Source of the DNA: PZPK01 sp963974595
GTDB lineage: Bacteria > Pseudomonadota > Gammaproteobacteria > Pseudomonadales > Oleiphilaceae
Direction of reading: 5' to 3'
Assembly: GCA_963974595.1 (NCBI GenBank)
Contig: CAXBDA010000005.1
Coordinates: 10,416-74,415, forward strand
DNA: 64,000 bases
This document shows positions 36,943-46,320 of this stretch, piece by piece. Both the position numbers and the translations under genes were made by a program. The notes under the pieces are model-generated. The model was not told where the DNA came from and did no database searches. It was given only the letters and a program-made list of their open reading frames with translations. Positions within the stretch are counted from its first letter, which is position 1, and each line of letters begins with the position of its first letter.

Positions 36943-38772
36943 TCACATAGGATAAAACATCGGAATCATCACCAAAACAACAACCAGAGAAATGGCAATC
37001 AACGGTGTACCTAGCTTTAAGAAATCAATAAAACGGTAATCTCCCGGTGCCATTACCAGCATATTTACAGGCGAAGCTACGGGTGTTGCAAAAGCCGTAG
37101 AGGCGGCTATTGCAACAGTCATCAACAACCCCATTTGAGACAGCCCTAAACTTTGCGCCATGGCGATAGCGACAGGCGCCATAAGCACAGTGGTCGCTGT
37201 GTTTGATATAAATTGACTGAATAAACTCGTCACGAGAAATAACCCCGAAAGCACAACAAGGCTAGATTGCCCTTCTAATAAGTTGGATAGGAAACCTGTA
37301 GCCAGCTGCATACCCCCGGTTTTATCCAGCGCTAAAGCCATAGGCAGCATGCCTGCAATAACCACAATACTGGGCCAACTAATAGAGAGATAAGCTTGAG
37401 GCATCGTGAGGCAGCCACTGAGAATCATCGCCATGGCCGCAGCCATTACCACTAATACGGCGGGAGCAGGCGAAAAGGTCAGAACAAGTACCATGCAAGC
37501 CATTATTAGCAGGGCTCGCGGGGCCTTGTCTCTATTTGGCGCAACATGTTCAAACTCTTCAGGCACATGCAGAATAATAAAGTCACTATTGGTATCATTG
37601 AGTCTGGAAATTGAATCCCAACCACCCACGGCGAGTAAAATATCACCGACTTCAAGTTTTTCGTTAAAGACTTCGATGGATAATACCTCACACTTACACT
37701 GACGTTTTACCGCAACAACGCTTAATCCGCTAAGGCTCCTGAATCCGGCCTCTTTAATGGTTTGGCCGATGAGCCGGGACTCTGGTGACAGCATAACTTC
37801 CGCCATCCCTACTTCACGGTTCAATAATCGGCTATCGCTCAGTGTCAAAGGCAGTAATTCAACACCTCCAGGAGAGGCCAATAGGTTGAGCTCGTCTGTG
37901 CGAGCTAGGACAAATAATTCATCGCCTGCAATTATTCGGGTACTGGCAAGTACTTCTTTTATCTCGGCTTTACGGTTTTCATGACTGCGATAGGCCAATA
38001 CTGTCACACCGTATTGCGTCCGTAACTTAGCTTCCGCAACGGTCATACCATCTAAAGGGGATCCACTGGGAACCTTAACGCAATGCATTAACCCTTCCAA
38101 AGAATACGTGGTTATCAGATTTTCCAGTGTCAGTTTCGGGTCAATATTCGTTTTATCAGACCCTTTTCTGAGGCTGCCAGCGTTCACAAGAAAGAGATAA
38201 ATCAGCCCCAAAAAAAGAATAACACCACCAAAAGGTGCGAACTCAAAAAACCCCAAGCCCTCACCAGACACTTTTACCAAAGCCTGTGAAACAACGAGGT
38301 TGGGTGGCGTGCCAATCAGCGTTAGCATTCCTCCCATAAGTGCCCCGAAAGCAAGCGGCATCATAATGGCTGATGGCTTAATGCCTAGCCGTTTGCACAT
38401 ATTTAGGACAACGGGAATTAATATGGCTACCGCCCCGGTTGAACTCATAAACGCAGATAAAACAGCAACAACGATAATAACAAGTAACAATGCCAATACC
38501 TTGTTGCCTCGAGATAAATTGACAATTTTCTCACCCACCTGCCCGGCAAGCCCGGTTTTAAATAATGCATCACCCACAATAAACAGGCCAGCGATGAGTA
38601 TCACCAAGGGGTCACCAAAACCAGACAGCGCTTCTCTGGGGGAAAGCGTGTTACTTAAAATCAGGGCAAGAATAATCCCTAATGCAGTAACATCGAGCCG
38701 CACCCATTCACTGGCAAAAAGAATAATCGTAAGTGCCAGCACACCATAAACAAAAGCAATTTGAAGAGTCAA
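36943..38772 (-). CDS. SLC13/DASS family permease with two RCK_C domains
   Basis: Anion transporter of the SLC13 / ArsB-NhaD superfamily, 609 residues. Two blocks of hydrophobic helices (about residues 1-205 and 425-609) flank two cytosolic RCK_C (TrkA-C) domains (DGMTVAEAKLRTQYGVTVLA near 250 and LIGQTIKEAGFRSLSGLSVV near 335). Signature loops are SSTGAVAILIPVVLNMCKRL (about 108) and FISNTATTVLMAPVAIAMAQ (about 525). Members carry sulfate, dicarboxylates or other anions with Na+. It converges on the ArsM-like gene with 12 bases between stops. Confidence 0.87.
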   Translation of the reverse strand: MTLQIAFVYGVLALTIILFASEWVRLDVTALGIILALILSNTLSPREALSGFGDPLVILIAGLFIVGDALFKTGLAGQVGEKIVNLSRGNKVLALLLVIIVVAVLSAFMSSTGAVAILIPVVLNMCKRLGIKPSAIMMPLAFGALMGGMLTLIGTPPNLVVSQALVKVSGEGLGFFEFAPFGGVILFLGLIYLFLVNAGSLRKGSDKTNIDPKLTLENLITTYSLEGLMHCVKVPSGSPLDGMTVAEAKLRTQYGVTVLAYRSHENRKAEIKEVLASTRIIAGDELFVLARTDELNLLASPGGVELLPLTLSDSRLLNREVGMAEVMLSPESRLIGQTIKEAGFRSLSGLSVVAVKRQCKCEVLSIEVFNEKLEVGDILLAVGGWDSISRLNDTNSDFIILHVPEEFEHVAPNRDKAPRALLIMACMVLVLTFSPAPAVLVVMAAAMAMILSGCLTMPQAYLSISWPSIVVIAGMLPMALALDKTGGMQLATGFLSNLLEGQSSLVVLSGLFLVTSLFSQFISNTATTVLMAPVAIAMAQSLGLSQMGLLMTVAIAASTAFATPVASPVNMLVMAPGDYRFIDFLKLGTPLIAISLVVVLVMIPMFYPM

Positions 38773-38943
38773 AATAAGTCCTTCTATTCGAAAATCACAC
38801 GATTATGCCCCGTTAAGAGTTTTATGCATAAACGCCCGCCTCTAACCAAAGCGTGAAGCTGTCCATTTGCATTACTTGCTCAAAATAATCCTTAACGCAT
38901 ACTATCTGCAGTTTATTTTCGGTCGTGAATAGATCTCAAAACA

Positions 38944-39894
38944 TTAAGGTAATACTTTTATTTTATTGTAATCAAAGTTTTTATTTTTAGGTTCTTCTTG
39001 AGTTTTAGCTGGTTTCTTAATTTCTTCTAAGCCAGACATGTTGGTCATCTGGTTTTGATCTTGACTGGATAAAGAGGATTTATTAACGCCGGTATTTGAA
39101 CTAATAGGCGACATTAACGCATTTAATTTTGTTTCAAGCGCTGAATGGCTATTCTGCAATTTTTTTAAACGATTACTATAAGTTGTTATTTCATTTTCTT
39201 TATTTTTTAACTGAGCCTGAAGTTGCTGCTTTTCTTTAGTGACCCGTTCAAATTGTTTTTCTTTCGTGTTGACGGCATTACTTAGTCTATCCATATCTTG
39301 CCGCATTTCTTGCTGTCTATTTGCGAGCGCCTGATAGGCTGATTTTCTTGAGGATAACTGCTTATTCAGCTCAGAAACAGACTTAATATTCTCTTGTTTG
39401 GAGGAAGAAATAAATTCTTCGTGTTGCTGTTTCATCAAAGCAAACATTTTTTGAGACTCTTTAAGCTTTGTTATCAAACTCTCCCGTTCACTTTTTAGTT
39501 CAGCAACCAGTTGATTTAGATTATCAACCATCTGATTGGTAATATTGAGTTTACTCTCGGAGTCATTATTCTGAAGGCTTAACTCTTCCCTTGTGTTTTG
39601 CAAGCGTTCTAATTCATTTTTTAATTCAGATTCGGAGCGCTCCAAAGTGGCCAGCTGAGAACTTAACTGTAGCTTCTCATTCTTAAGCTGGGCATTTTTT
39701 TGGGTTTCTGAAGAAAGTTGAATGCCACTGGATTGCTGTAGTTGGTAATAATAAACGGCTACCACACTACTTGAGATCAATAACACTAACAAAATGGGCC
39801 AAATGATCGTTAATACCAAGTTACGACGACGAAGAAAGGAAATCCACTCTTGAGCATAATCTAAATTAAGCTGGCTGTATTCAGAACCTTGCAT
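38944..39894 (-). CDS. Coiled-coil inner-membrane protein, unknown function
   Basis: I do not recognise a family. The 316 residues hold a short cytosolic N-terminus, one membrane helix (TIIWPILLVLLISSSVVAVY, about residues 29-48) and then a long coiled coil rich in Gln, Lys, Glu and Ser (about 55-260), followed by a polar tail. The topology predicts a periplasmic or cytosolic tethered rod. It is a single gene between the SLC13 permease and a reductase gene. Confidence 0.7.
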   Translation of the reverse strand: MQGSEYSQLNLDYAQEWISFLRRRNLVLTIIWPILLVLLISSSVVAVYYYQLQQSSGIQLSSETQKNAQLKNEKLQLSSQLATLERSESELKNELERLQNTREELSLQNNDSESKLNITNQMVDNLNQLVAELKSERESLITKLKESQKMFALMKQQHEEFISSSKQENIKSVSELNKQLSSRKSAYQALANRQQEMRQDMDRLSNAVNTKEKQFERVTKEKQQLQAQLKNKENEITTYSNRLKKLQNSHSALETKLNALMSPISSNTGVNKSSLSSQDQNQMTNMSGLEEIKKPAKTQEEPKNKNFDYNKIKVLP

Positions 39895-40091
39895 CCATTA
39901 TTCCTTAAATTCTGTAGAACTTTATCTCTAAAACTGAAGATAAATTTTTTATTTTTTTGATAAAATTGAGAGGATATAAGATACACTAATGACTCACATT
40001 GATCGACTTAAATTCACACTATTTATTGAGCTGGCAAGGTGCTTTTCCCTTTCAAAATAAGGCCATATATAACATTTAAAGACAGATAATT

Positions 40092-41519
40092 ATGAATGAT
40101 TTTTATTTTAAGTTTGCACACACAACAATTGGCCAGAATATATTTCAAACCTTAAGCCTACCTCAGCCGGTTTTACTAAATAGAACACCTGATGAATCTA
40201 TTTCTATGCCAAAAGGCACGTATCTTGTGGGTGCCAGTTCTGGCAGTTTTGCGCTGAAAAACGTCCTCAGCGCACTTAAGCAAAACAACAGCAATATTGA
40301 TTTTTTAGATTCAGGTAATCCAATATATCAGTCGCTACCCAAGTCATTTTCAAGCTCAAATACAGTTCATGAAATTAATACACTTGAAGGTGGCAATTAT
40401 GATGGCCTCGTCTTTGATGCAACAGGCATCAAAGACTTTGAATCGCTCAGTGGTGTTTACTCCTTCTTTCATCATGCAATCAAAAAGCTTAACCAGAATG
40501 GTCGTATTATCATTATCACTAATTCGCCTAAACAGCTCAGTGAGCCTCAGCTAGAGGCTATTCAGTTATCACTGCACGGTTTTTCTAAATCACTTGCTAA
40601 AGAGCTTGGCAAGAAAGGCACCTGCTGTAATATTCTTTGTTTACCAAAAGGCTCACAAAAATACATCGAATCAAGCTTGGCTTTTTTTCTTTCTGAAAAA
40701 TCAGCCTTTGTGACCGGCCAATCAGTCACACTTAGAAATCAAACAACGAAACAAGTTCCTCTTTCTTCTGAAAAACCACTTATCGGGAAAACGGCTTTAG
40801 TCACAGGCGCCGCTCAGGGTATTGGTAAACAAACGGCTATTACTTTAGCTCGAGATGGCGCAAAGGTGATTTGTTTAGATATTCCACAAAATAAAGAGCC
40901 TTTAGAAGCCCTTGCAAATGAGCTGGATGGGCATGCTCTAACGATTAATCTACTCGATGAGTCAGCTATCCTGGATATTATTGAGGAAGTTCGCAAGTCA
41001 TTTAATGGTCTTGATATCGTGGTTCATAATGCAGGCATTACCCGTGATAAGACCTTGGGCAAAATGCCACAGCACTTGTGGGATCAGGTTATTACGCTAA
41101 ATTTTGAACGTGTTGTAAAAATGAACCAGTCATTTTTAGAACAAGACCTTTTCAATGAATATGCGCGCATTATTTGTATCTCATCAATTTCAGGTATTGC
41201 CGGAAACTTTGGTCAAACTAATTATGCCTGCTCTAAAGCGGGTATAGCAGCTTATGTAGAAGCCTTTTCAGAGTCGACAGCAGTTAAAAAATGCAATGGT
41301 TTGACCATTAATGCACTTGCACCAGGCTTTATAGAAACACAAATGACGAAGAATGTACCCTTGCTCACACGGGAGCTCGGGCGCAGAATGAATGCCTTGT
41401 CTCAAGGCGGCTTACCACTGGATATTGCTGAAGCAGTGTGCTTTTTTGCTAACCCGGGTGCACACAGCCTAAATGGCAATGTGTTAAGAGTTTGTGGTTT
41501 AAGTTTATTAGGTCGTTAA
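40092..41519 (+). CDS. Two-domain 3-oxoacyl-(ACP) reductase, FabG4 type
   Basis: Short-chain dehydrogenase of 475 residues, almost twice the usual 245. The C-terminal half is a canonical reductase: ALVTGAAQGIGKQTAITLAR (about residues 234-253), VHNAGITRDKTLGKM (about 314), and the catalytic Ser, Tyr and Lys in ISSISGIAGNFGQTNYACSK. The N-terminal half has a degenerate Rossmann-like or flavodoxin-like domain without a nucleotide motif. This layout matches high-molecular-weight FabG (FabG4), which prefers NADH and longer acyl-CoA. The gene stands alone. Confidence 0.88.
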   Translation: MNDFYFKFAHTTIGQNIFQTLSLPQPVLLNRTPDESISMPKGTYLVGASSGSFALKNVLSALKQNNSNIDFLDSGNPIYQSLPKSFSSSNTVHEINTLEGGNYDGLVFDATGIKDFESLSGVYSFFHHAIKKLNQNGRIIIITNSPKQLSEPQLEAIQLSLHGFSKSLAKELGKKGTCCNILCLPKGSQKYIESSLAFFLSEKSAFVTGQSVTLRNQTTKQVPLSSEKPLIGKTALVTGAAQGIGKQTAITLARDGAKVICLDIPQNKEPLEALANELDGHALTINLLDESAILDIIEEVRKSFNGLDIVVHNAGITRDKTLGKMPQHLWDQVITLNFERVVKMNQSFLEQDLFNEYARIICISSISGIAGNFGQTNYACSKAGIAAYVEAFSESTAVKKCNGLTINALAPGFIETQMTKNVPLLTRELGRRMNALSQGGLPLDIAEAVCFFANPGAHSLNGNVLRVCGLSLLGR

Positions 41520-41538
41520 CATTGCTTGACATTAAGCA

Positions 41539-41572
41539 TTGAGTGAAGGTTTTAAGGTAGCTCTTCACTCAA
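41539..41572. terminator. Hairpin between convergent fabG4-type gene and M23 peptidase gene
   Basis: TTGAGTGAAG (41539-41548) pairs perfectly with CTTCACTCAA (41563-41572). The right arm is part of the last codons of the M23 peptidase gene on the minus strand. It lacks a clear T-run, so it may be an attenuating structure rather than an intrinsic terminator. Confidence 0.4.
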
Positions 41573-42430
41573 CTTAAGCACTTTCAGAGGATCAATACGC
41601 ACATTAAACCAGTTTATTCGCCAATCCAGGTGCGGCCCGGTCGCTCTTCCACCCTTCCCTACCTTTGCGATGGCATCACCTTGTTTAATTTGTTGGCCTT
41701 CCTTCACCAATATTTCACTGAGATGTAAAAAGCTTGAGGACACGCCATAACCATGATCAACGATTAACGTGCCCCCTGAATAAAACATATCGGGGTGAGC
41801 CAAACTAACCACACCGGAAGCTGGAGCATAGACTAAGGCACCGACAGGGCCAGCATAGTCAAGCCCGTAATGTGGCCTTTTGGGTACGCCATTGTAGATT
41901 CGCTGACTGCCATAAACACCAGTGATCGGGCCTTTCATCGGTACAATAAACTTATCCAAAAAAGCACTTTGTTGTGTCACATTTGCTCTTGCTTTTTTTA
42001 CCAAGGTGGCTTCTTCTCTAATTCTTTTTAAATGCTCCTTACTAGGAGACACTGTTTGTTTAGGCACGCCATTAACTTCTTGCACCTTATATTCACGCTT
42101 CGTTAACACTAAGGTTTGTATTTCCGTGTCACCTGAAGCGCTTATTAGCCTAAGTGTTTGTTCAAGTGCTGCATCTCTCCCAAAGCCAATAAAAAACCCA
42201 CCTTGGTCGGTGAGTTTTATGGGTACATTATTTAACTTTAATACAGAAGCTTTAGGTGCCATCCCAATGAGTGCACTCCCCTGAGTGAGTTCACCTTTTA
42301 TCTGTAACTTGGCAATTAAATTATCATCTTGGGCATAAGCGACGTCAAAACACAACAATACCAACGTTGTATAGAGAGTGATGTTTTCTATAGTTTTACG
42401 TAAAAAGGCAAGGGAAAGAACTATCCTCAT
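41552..42430 (-). CDS. M23 family peptidoglycan endopeptidase (LytM domain)
   Basis: Secreted zinc metallopeptidase-like protein, 292 residues. A signal peptide or N-terminal helix (ENITLYTTLVLLCFDVAYA) is followed by a beta-rich N-terminal region, and then the LytM domain (about residues 165-275). The metal ligands appear as KRPHYGLDYAGPVG (HxxxD) and GPHLDWRINW (HxD-like), with the upstream His in SSFLHLSEI. All catalytic ligands look present, so an active cell-wall hydrolase is likely. The start codon overlaps the Lon-family gene stop as ATGA. Confidence 0.88.
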   Translation of the reverse strand: MRIVLSLAFLRKTIENITLYTTLVLLCFDVAYAQDDNLIAKLQIKGELTQGSALIGMAPKASVLKLNNVPIKLTDQGGFFIGFGRDAALEQTLRLISASGDTEIQTLVLTKREYKVQEVNGVPKQTVSPSKEHLKRIREEATLVKKARANVTQQSAFLDKFIVPMKGPITGVYGSQRIYNGVPKRPHYGLDYAGPVGALVYAPASGVVSLAHPDMFYSGGTLIVDHGYGVSSSFLHLSEILVKEGQQIKQGDAIAKVGKGGRATGPHLDWRINWFNVRIDPLKVLKLSEELP

Positions 42431-44814
42431 AAGTCACTGTCATCTTCATCTGTTTTTTCCCGAAGAGCATTCAGCTTATTTTGAATTTCATCAAAAATAC
42501 TTAACTTTCCTTTCGCTTTAGCGGTATGCAATTTACTAAAGCCAGATACTCTACCCGTTAACAGTGCTAAGGCTTCGTTCACATGTTCAACAGGGTAGAT
42601 ATGAAATTTACCTTTCGAGACAGCCTCTAAAACTCGAGAATTCAGCATCAAGTTAAGCACATTACTTTTTGGAAGTAGTACGCCTTGTTTACCATCTAAA
42701 CCAATTAACTCACAGGCATCGAAAAAACCTTCTATTTTTTCATTGACGCCACCCACAGGCTGCACTTCACCAAACTGATTAACCGAGCCTGTTACTGCAT
42801 AATTTTGAAAAATAGGCACGTCTGCCAGAGAAGAAATCAAGGCACAAAACTCCGCCAAAGAAGCGCTATCACCATCTACCTCTCCATAAGACTGCTCGAA
42901 TGCAATGCTCGCAGACAGAGGCATCATTTGGTCTTTTGCAAATAAAGAAGACAGGTAGGAGGATAAAATAAGCACACCTTTCGTATGAATATTGCCGCCA
43001 AGTTTAGAGTGGTGCTCTATATCGATAATATCCCCATCACCAAAATAACAATTTGCTGTAACCCGGTTAGGCATACCAAATTCGGAACCCGCTGCAAAAT
43101 AAACAGATAAGGCATTTATTTGACCGACAACTTCGCCCGTGACAGTTAATAAAGTTGAGCCGTCACGAATGGTATCGAATACCTGATCTTTTAAACGTCC
43201 ATTTCGATGTTGATAACTGCTCAGTGCGCGTTCAACATGTGCTTGGCGAATCATGGTAGAAGACTGTTCTTTCGCCCAGAAATTTGATTCTCTTAATAAG
43301 TTAGAAATTTCTGAAGCCTGCAATGAAAGCCGTTTCTGGTGTTCAGCCTGACGAGAGCTATATTCGATAATGCGTGATACTGCTTTTTTATCGCAATGTA
43401 AAAAGCCTTTTTCGTGAACCAAGCTTGATATGAACTTGGCATATTGAATTTGAGACTCGACCGTTCGCGGCATTTCGTTCTCAAAATCAGCGGTAACTTT
43501 AAACAGTTCTTCAAATTCCGGGTCATAGCTCTGCAAGAGCATATAGGTTGAACGATCACCAAAAAGTATAATTTTAACGTCTAAGGGGATCGGTTCTGGC
43601 TCTAAGGAAATAGTGCCCGATAAAGTCACTTCTCGTTCTAAGGAATTTATTTGTAACTCTTTAGAGCGAAGCGCTCTTTTGATACCATCCCAAACAAAAG
43701 GCTGTTCCAATACTTTGACAGCATCAAGCAAGAGGTAACCACCATTTGCTTTGTGCAACCCCCCACTTCTAATTAAAGAGTAATCGGTAAACACCGTTCC
43801 TTTATAGGTGACATGTTCAACATAGCCAAAAAGGGTATGATAATTCGGATTATCTTCTACCACGACAGGTGCAATTTCATTTTCATGATGCACCAATACA
43901 TTTACCTGATAACGACGCGGTAATTTCTTTTCCAAGGTTGCATTAGAAAGCGCTCCCTGCTCTTCGCTATCCTCCAAAAAGCTGTCTAGATTTGTCACGA
44001 TATCTTTTTGCAAATCACCTAAATACTCAATGACAGAGTCATGTTGATAATACTTTTGTGCCAAACTTTCAATAAGCTGCTGAGTCACACCCAAGACAAC
44101 TTCTTCGTTTAATGATTGCTGTTTATCCAGAAACTCTTGTTCCCAAAGCGTAATTTTTCGAATAACACTTCTTAGTTTTAACTCTAATTTATTAATCGCT
44201 TCTTCGAACTTGTCTTTATCTTCTTCGGATAATGTTTCAAAGCTTTCAACAGTATGTACATCTTCGCCATTCATTGCCGTTAACCGATAACCGCCCGGTG
44301 TACTGAGCGACAACTTGATTTTCTTCCGTTTTGCTTGTTTGGCTATTCGCTCTAATGCGTCATCTTGTTTATCGGCATATTCAGCTTTCAACGACTCTGA
44401 GCGCTGATAGTATTGATCATTTTCAAATGTTTGGGGAATGCCTTTTACTAAGCGCAGCATTAATTTTTCGATGTCATTCTTTAAATTCTTTCCCATACCC
44501 ACTGGGAGCTTAAGTACCTTTGGAGAGCGTGGTCGTTCAAAATCTGCAACGTAGCACCAATCATTCAAATTTGGCTTTTGTTTTGGATGGTGATCGAGGT
44601 AACGCAAAATCATGGTTCGCTTACCTAAACCATTGCGACCTACTGCATACACGTTATAACCTGAATCAGGCATTGCCATCGCAAAACGAATGGCTTCTTG
44701 CGCCCGACTCTGGCCTACAAACTCATTGATAGGCTCAAGCGACTTAGTACTTGTAAACGCAAGATCTTTGCTTTCACATTTAGCGTATAATTCTTTTATA
44801 GATAATGACTTCAC
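42427..44814 (-). CDS. Lon-related AAA+ protease (LonC/YcbZ-like group)
   Basis: ATP-dependent protease-like protein of 795 residues. An AAA+ core is interrupted by a long coiled-coil insertion (about residues 140-300), as in the 'Lon-related putative ATP-dependent protease' family that includes E. coli YcbZ. The P-loop reads YAVGRNGLGKRTMILRYL (about 56-73). The C-terminal S16 protease domain has Ser in EVDGDSASLAEFCALISSL (about 650) and Lys in GGVNEKIEGFFDACE (about 690). The substrate is unknown. It precedes and overlaps the M23 peptidase gene by four bases, so both are one transcript. Confidence 0.9.
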   Translation of the reverse strand: MKSLSIKELYAKCESKDLAFTSTKSLEPINEFVGQSRAQEAIRFAMAMPDSGYNVYAVGRNGLGKRTMILRYLDHHPKQKPNLNDWCYVADFERPRSPKVLKLPVGMGKNLKNDIEKLMLRLVKGIPQTFENDQYYQRSESLKAEYADKQDDALERIAKQAKRKKIKLSLSTPGGYRLTAMNGEDVHTVESFETLSEEDKDKFEEAINKLELKLRSVIRKITLWEQEFLDKQQSLNEEVVLGVTQQLIESLAQKYYQHDSVIEYLGDLQKDIVTNLDSFLEDSEEQGALSNATLEKKLPRRYQVNVLVHHENEIAPVVVEDNPNYHTLFGYVEHVTYKGTVFTDYSLIRSGGLHKANGGYLLLDAVKVLEQPFVWDGIKRALRSKELQINSLEREVTLSGTISLEPEPIPLDVKIILFGDRSTYMLLQSYDPEFEELFKVTADFENEMPRTVESQIQYAKFISSLVHEKGFLHCDKKAVSRIIEYSSRQAEHQKRLSLQASEISNLLRESNFWAKEQSSTMIRQAHVERALSSYQHRNGRLKDQVFDTIRDGSTLLTVTGEVVGQINALSVYFAAGSEFGMPNRVTANCYFGDGDIIDIEHHSKLGGNIHTKGVLILSSYLSSLFAKDQMMPLSASIAFEQSYGEVDGDSASLAEFCALISSLADVPIFQNYAVTGSVNQFGEVQPVGGVNEKIEGFFDACELIGLDGKQGVLLPKSNVLNLMLNSRVLEAVSKGKFHIYPVEHVNEALALLTGRVSGFSKLHTAKAKGKLSIFDEIQNKLNALREKTDEDDSDL

Positions 44815-45008
44815 AAAACGTCCCGGATGATAAAAAACGATGTTATTGATCTTAGCAAATAAGGTGCACTTAACAACAACTAGTTAAAACTTATTAAAAG
44901 AAGAGCTATCAATTTGTTGATTTCATAAGTGTGAAACGTTTAATATCGCAGTTGTTTTTACTCATCATGTTTATCACCCACCGATCAACACCACGATATA
45001 AATAATAT

Positions 45009-45407
45009 ATGCATAAGATTAAACTCATAAATTGGGCTGAGCGACGAATTAAGCGTCGACATAAAGCGCCGGATTTACGAATATCCATTCAAGCAAGTGG
45101 CATTAAGAAATGGTTCAGTTCATCTCTTGATGTTCGCTGTTTAGATATCAATCGTTATGGCATGGCTATTTCTTCCAGGAAACCTCTTCGCGCAAAAGAT
45201 AAAATTCTAATTACCTTTAAGGGTAAGTATATTTCCCAATCTAACATCGCGGGCGTTGTAACTGAATGCGTTGAGGCAAAGCAATTTTATCGCATCAGCG
45301 TGGTCTTTAGTTACGCAATGGGCAGCAAAGATTATTGTCGAAAAACAGATAATGCACTTTCTAGAATAGAAAGTATTTACAACAACCACTGCTCGCAAAT
45401 CCACTAG
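45009..45407 (+). CDS. PilZ-like domain protein
   Basis: Small cytosolic protein of 132 residues. The first part is strongly basic (ERRIKRRHKAPDL). It is followed by a PilZ-like beta barrel motif (CLDINRYGMAISSRKPLRAKDKI split here as DINRYGMAIS and KPLRAKDKILITFKG). An RxxxR-type motif and D/NxSxxG-like motif can be aligned, so cyclic di-GMP binding is possible but the second motif reads DINRYG rather than the consensus D-x-S-x-x-G. No other domain is present. Confidence 0.6.
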   Translation: MHKIKLINWAERRIKRRHKAPDLRISIQASGIKKWFSSSLDVRCLDINRYGMAISSRKPLRAKDKILITFKGKYISQSNIAGVVTECVEAKQFYRISVVFSYAMGSKDYCRKTDNALSRIESIYNNHCSQIH

Positions 45408-45533
45408 CCTTTCAAAGCATAAATCTAGTTTGTTCTTAGTTGATTCTTTATTTTAGAAGAATCTGAGCTATTGAACTTCCCCTTACTTCGTATACTATAT
45501 TCGAAATTTTTAACGGATTAAAATGGAGTGCTC

Positions 45534-46289
45534 ATGAAAAAAACGATTGCAGTATTATCTTCTGTCAGTGCATCAAGCGTAAGATCTTGGCGAGGAACAT
45601 CGGCGAGTAAAACAATTAGCCAGCCTGGCAAAAATATGATTCTTTTTGACCGAGAAGCCTGCCCAGAGTGTCGTTTTGTTCGTGAAGCATTTACTGAACT
45701 AAACCTTAATGCCACGATCGTTCCCTGCCCTGAAGGCGGACGAAGCATTCAAAAACTAGAAGAAGAGTCTGGTTCTTCTGAACTGCCCAGACTTTTCGAT
45801 CCAAATACAGATGAGAATATTGTTGGTCGGGGGAATATCATAACGTATTTGTTCAAAGAGTATCGCGGCAGCCCTGTACCGCCTCAACTTCAAAATAAAT
45901 TTGTCAATAACCTCGCATCAAAACTCGCTAGTATTATTAGATTCAATGCAGGCCAACGTTACACGCCAGCAAACGATGCGAAAAACCCGCTGACACTTTA
46001 TAGTTTTGAATCGAGCCCGTTTTCACGGTTAGTCAGAGAAAAATTATGCGAGTTAGAATTGCCTTATTTGTTAATCAACTTAGGTAAGCAGCAGTGGTCA
46101 GATATGGGGCCGGCAAGCTTTAGGTTTACGTTAAAACCTTACCAGCCAATTGAAAACACAAAAAGAGATACTTTTTTTCAAAAACACGGCAATGTCCAAG
46201 TACCTTTTTTAATCGACCCAAATACTGGCGAAGAGCTTTTTGAATCAACCGATATCATTAATTATTTAAATAAGACGTATTTAAAATAA
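45534..46289 (+). CDS. Tandem glutaredoxin/GST N-domain protein
   Basis: A 251-residue protein with two thioredoxin-fold domains of the GST N-terminal type. The first (about residues 33-115) has a CPEC motif in DREACPECRF (Cys43, Cys46), the second (about 145-250) has SPFS at the same place (YSFESSPFSRLV). Both carry VPFLIDPNT or LPRLFDPNT-type cis-Pro segments followed by IINYL helices. A leader of about 30 residues rich in Ser and Thr precedes. I start at the ATG at 45534 because GGAG stands seven bases upstream. The protein resembles 'glutathione S-transferase N-terminal domain-containing protein' of gammaproteobacteria; function unknown. Confidence 0.8.
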   Translation: MKKTIAVLSSVSASSVRSWRGTSASKTISQPGKNMILFDREACPECRFVREAFTELNLNATIVPCPEGGRSIQKLEEESGSSELPRLFDPNTDENIVGRGNIITYLFKEYRGSPVPPQLQNKFVNNLASKLASIIRFNAGQRYTPANDAKNPLTLYSFESSPFSRLVREKLCELELPYLLINLGKQQWSDMGPASFRFTLKPYQPIENTKRDTFFQKHGNVQVPFLIDPNTGEELFESTDIINYLNKTYLK

Positions 46290-46320
46290 TTTTTTTAAGT
46301 TTAAACTGAAACACCTCAAA

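Noticed and set aside
38300..38749. 149-codon plus-strand frame
   Set aside because: It is antisense to the membrane helices of the SLC13 permease and is rich in Ser, Thr, Asn and Pro, as such shadows are.
35875..38772. An arsenic resistance operon made of the ArsM-like gene and the permease
   Set aside because: The genes converge rather than run together, and the permease carries RCK_C domains of the SLC13 group, not the ArsB form.
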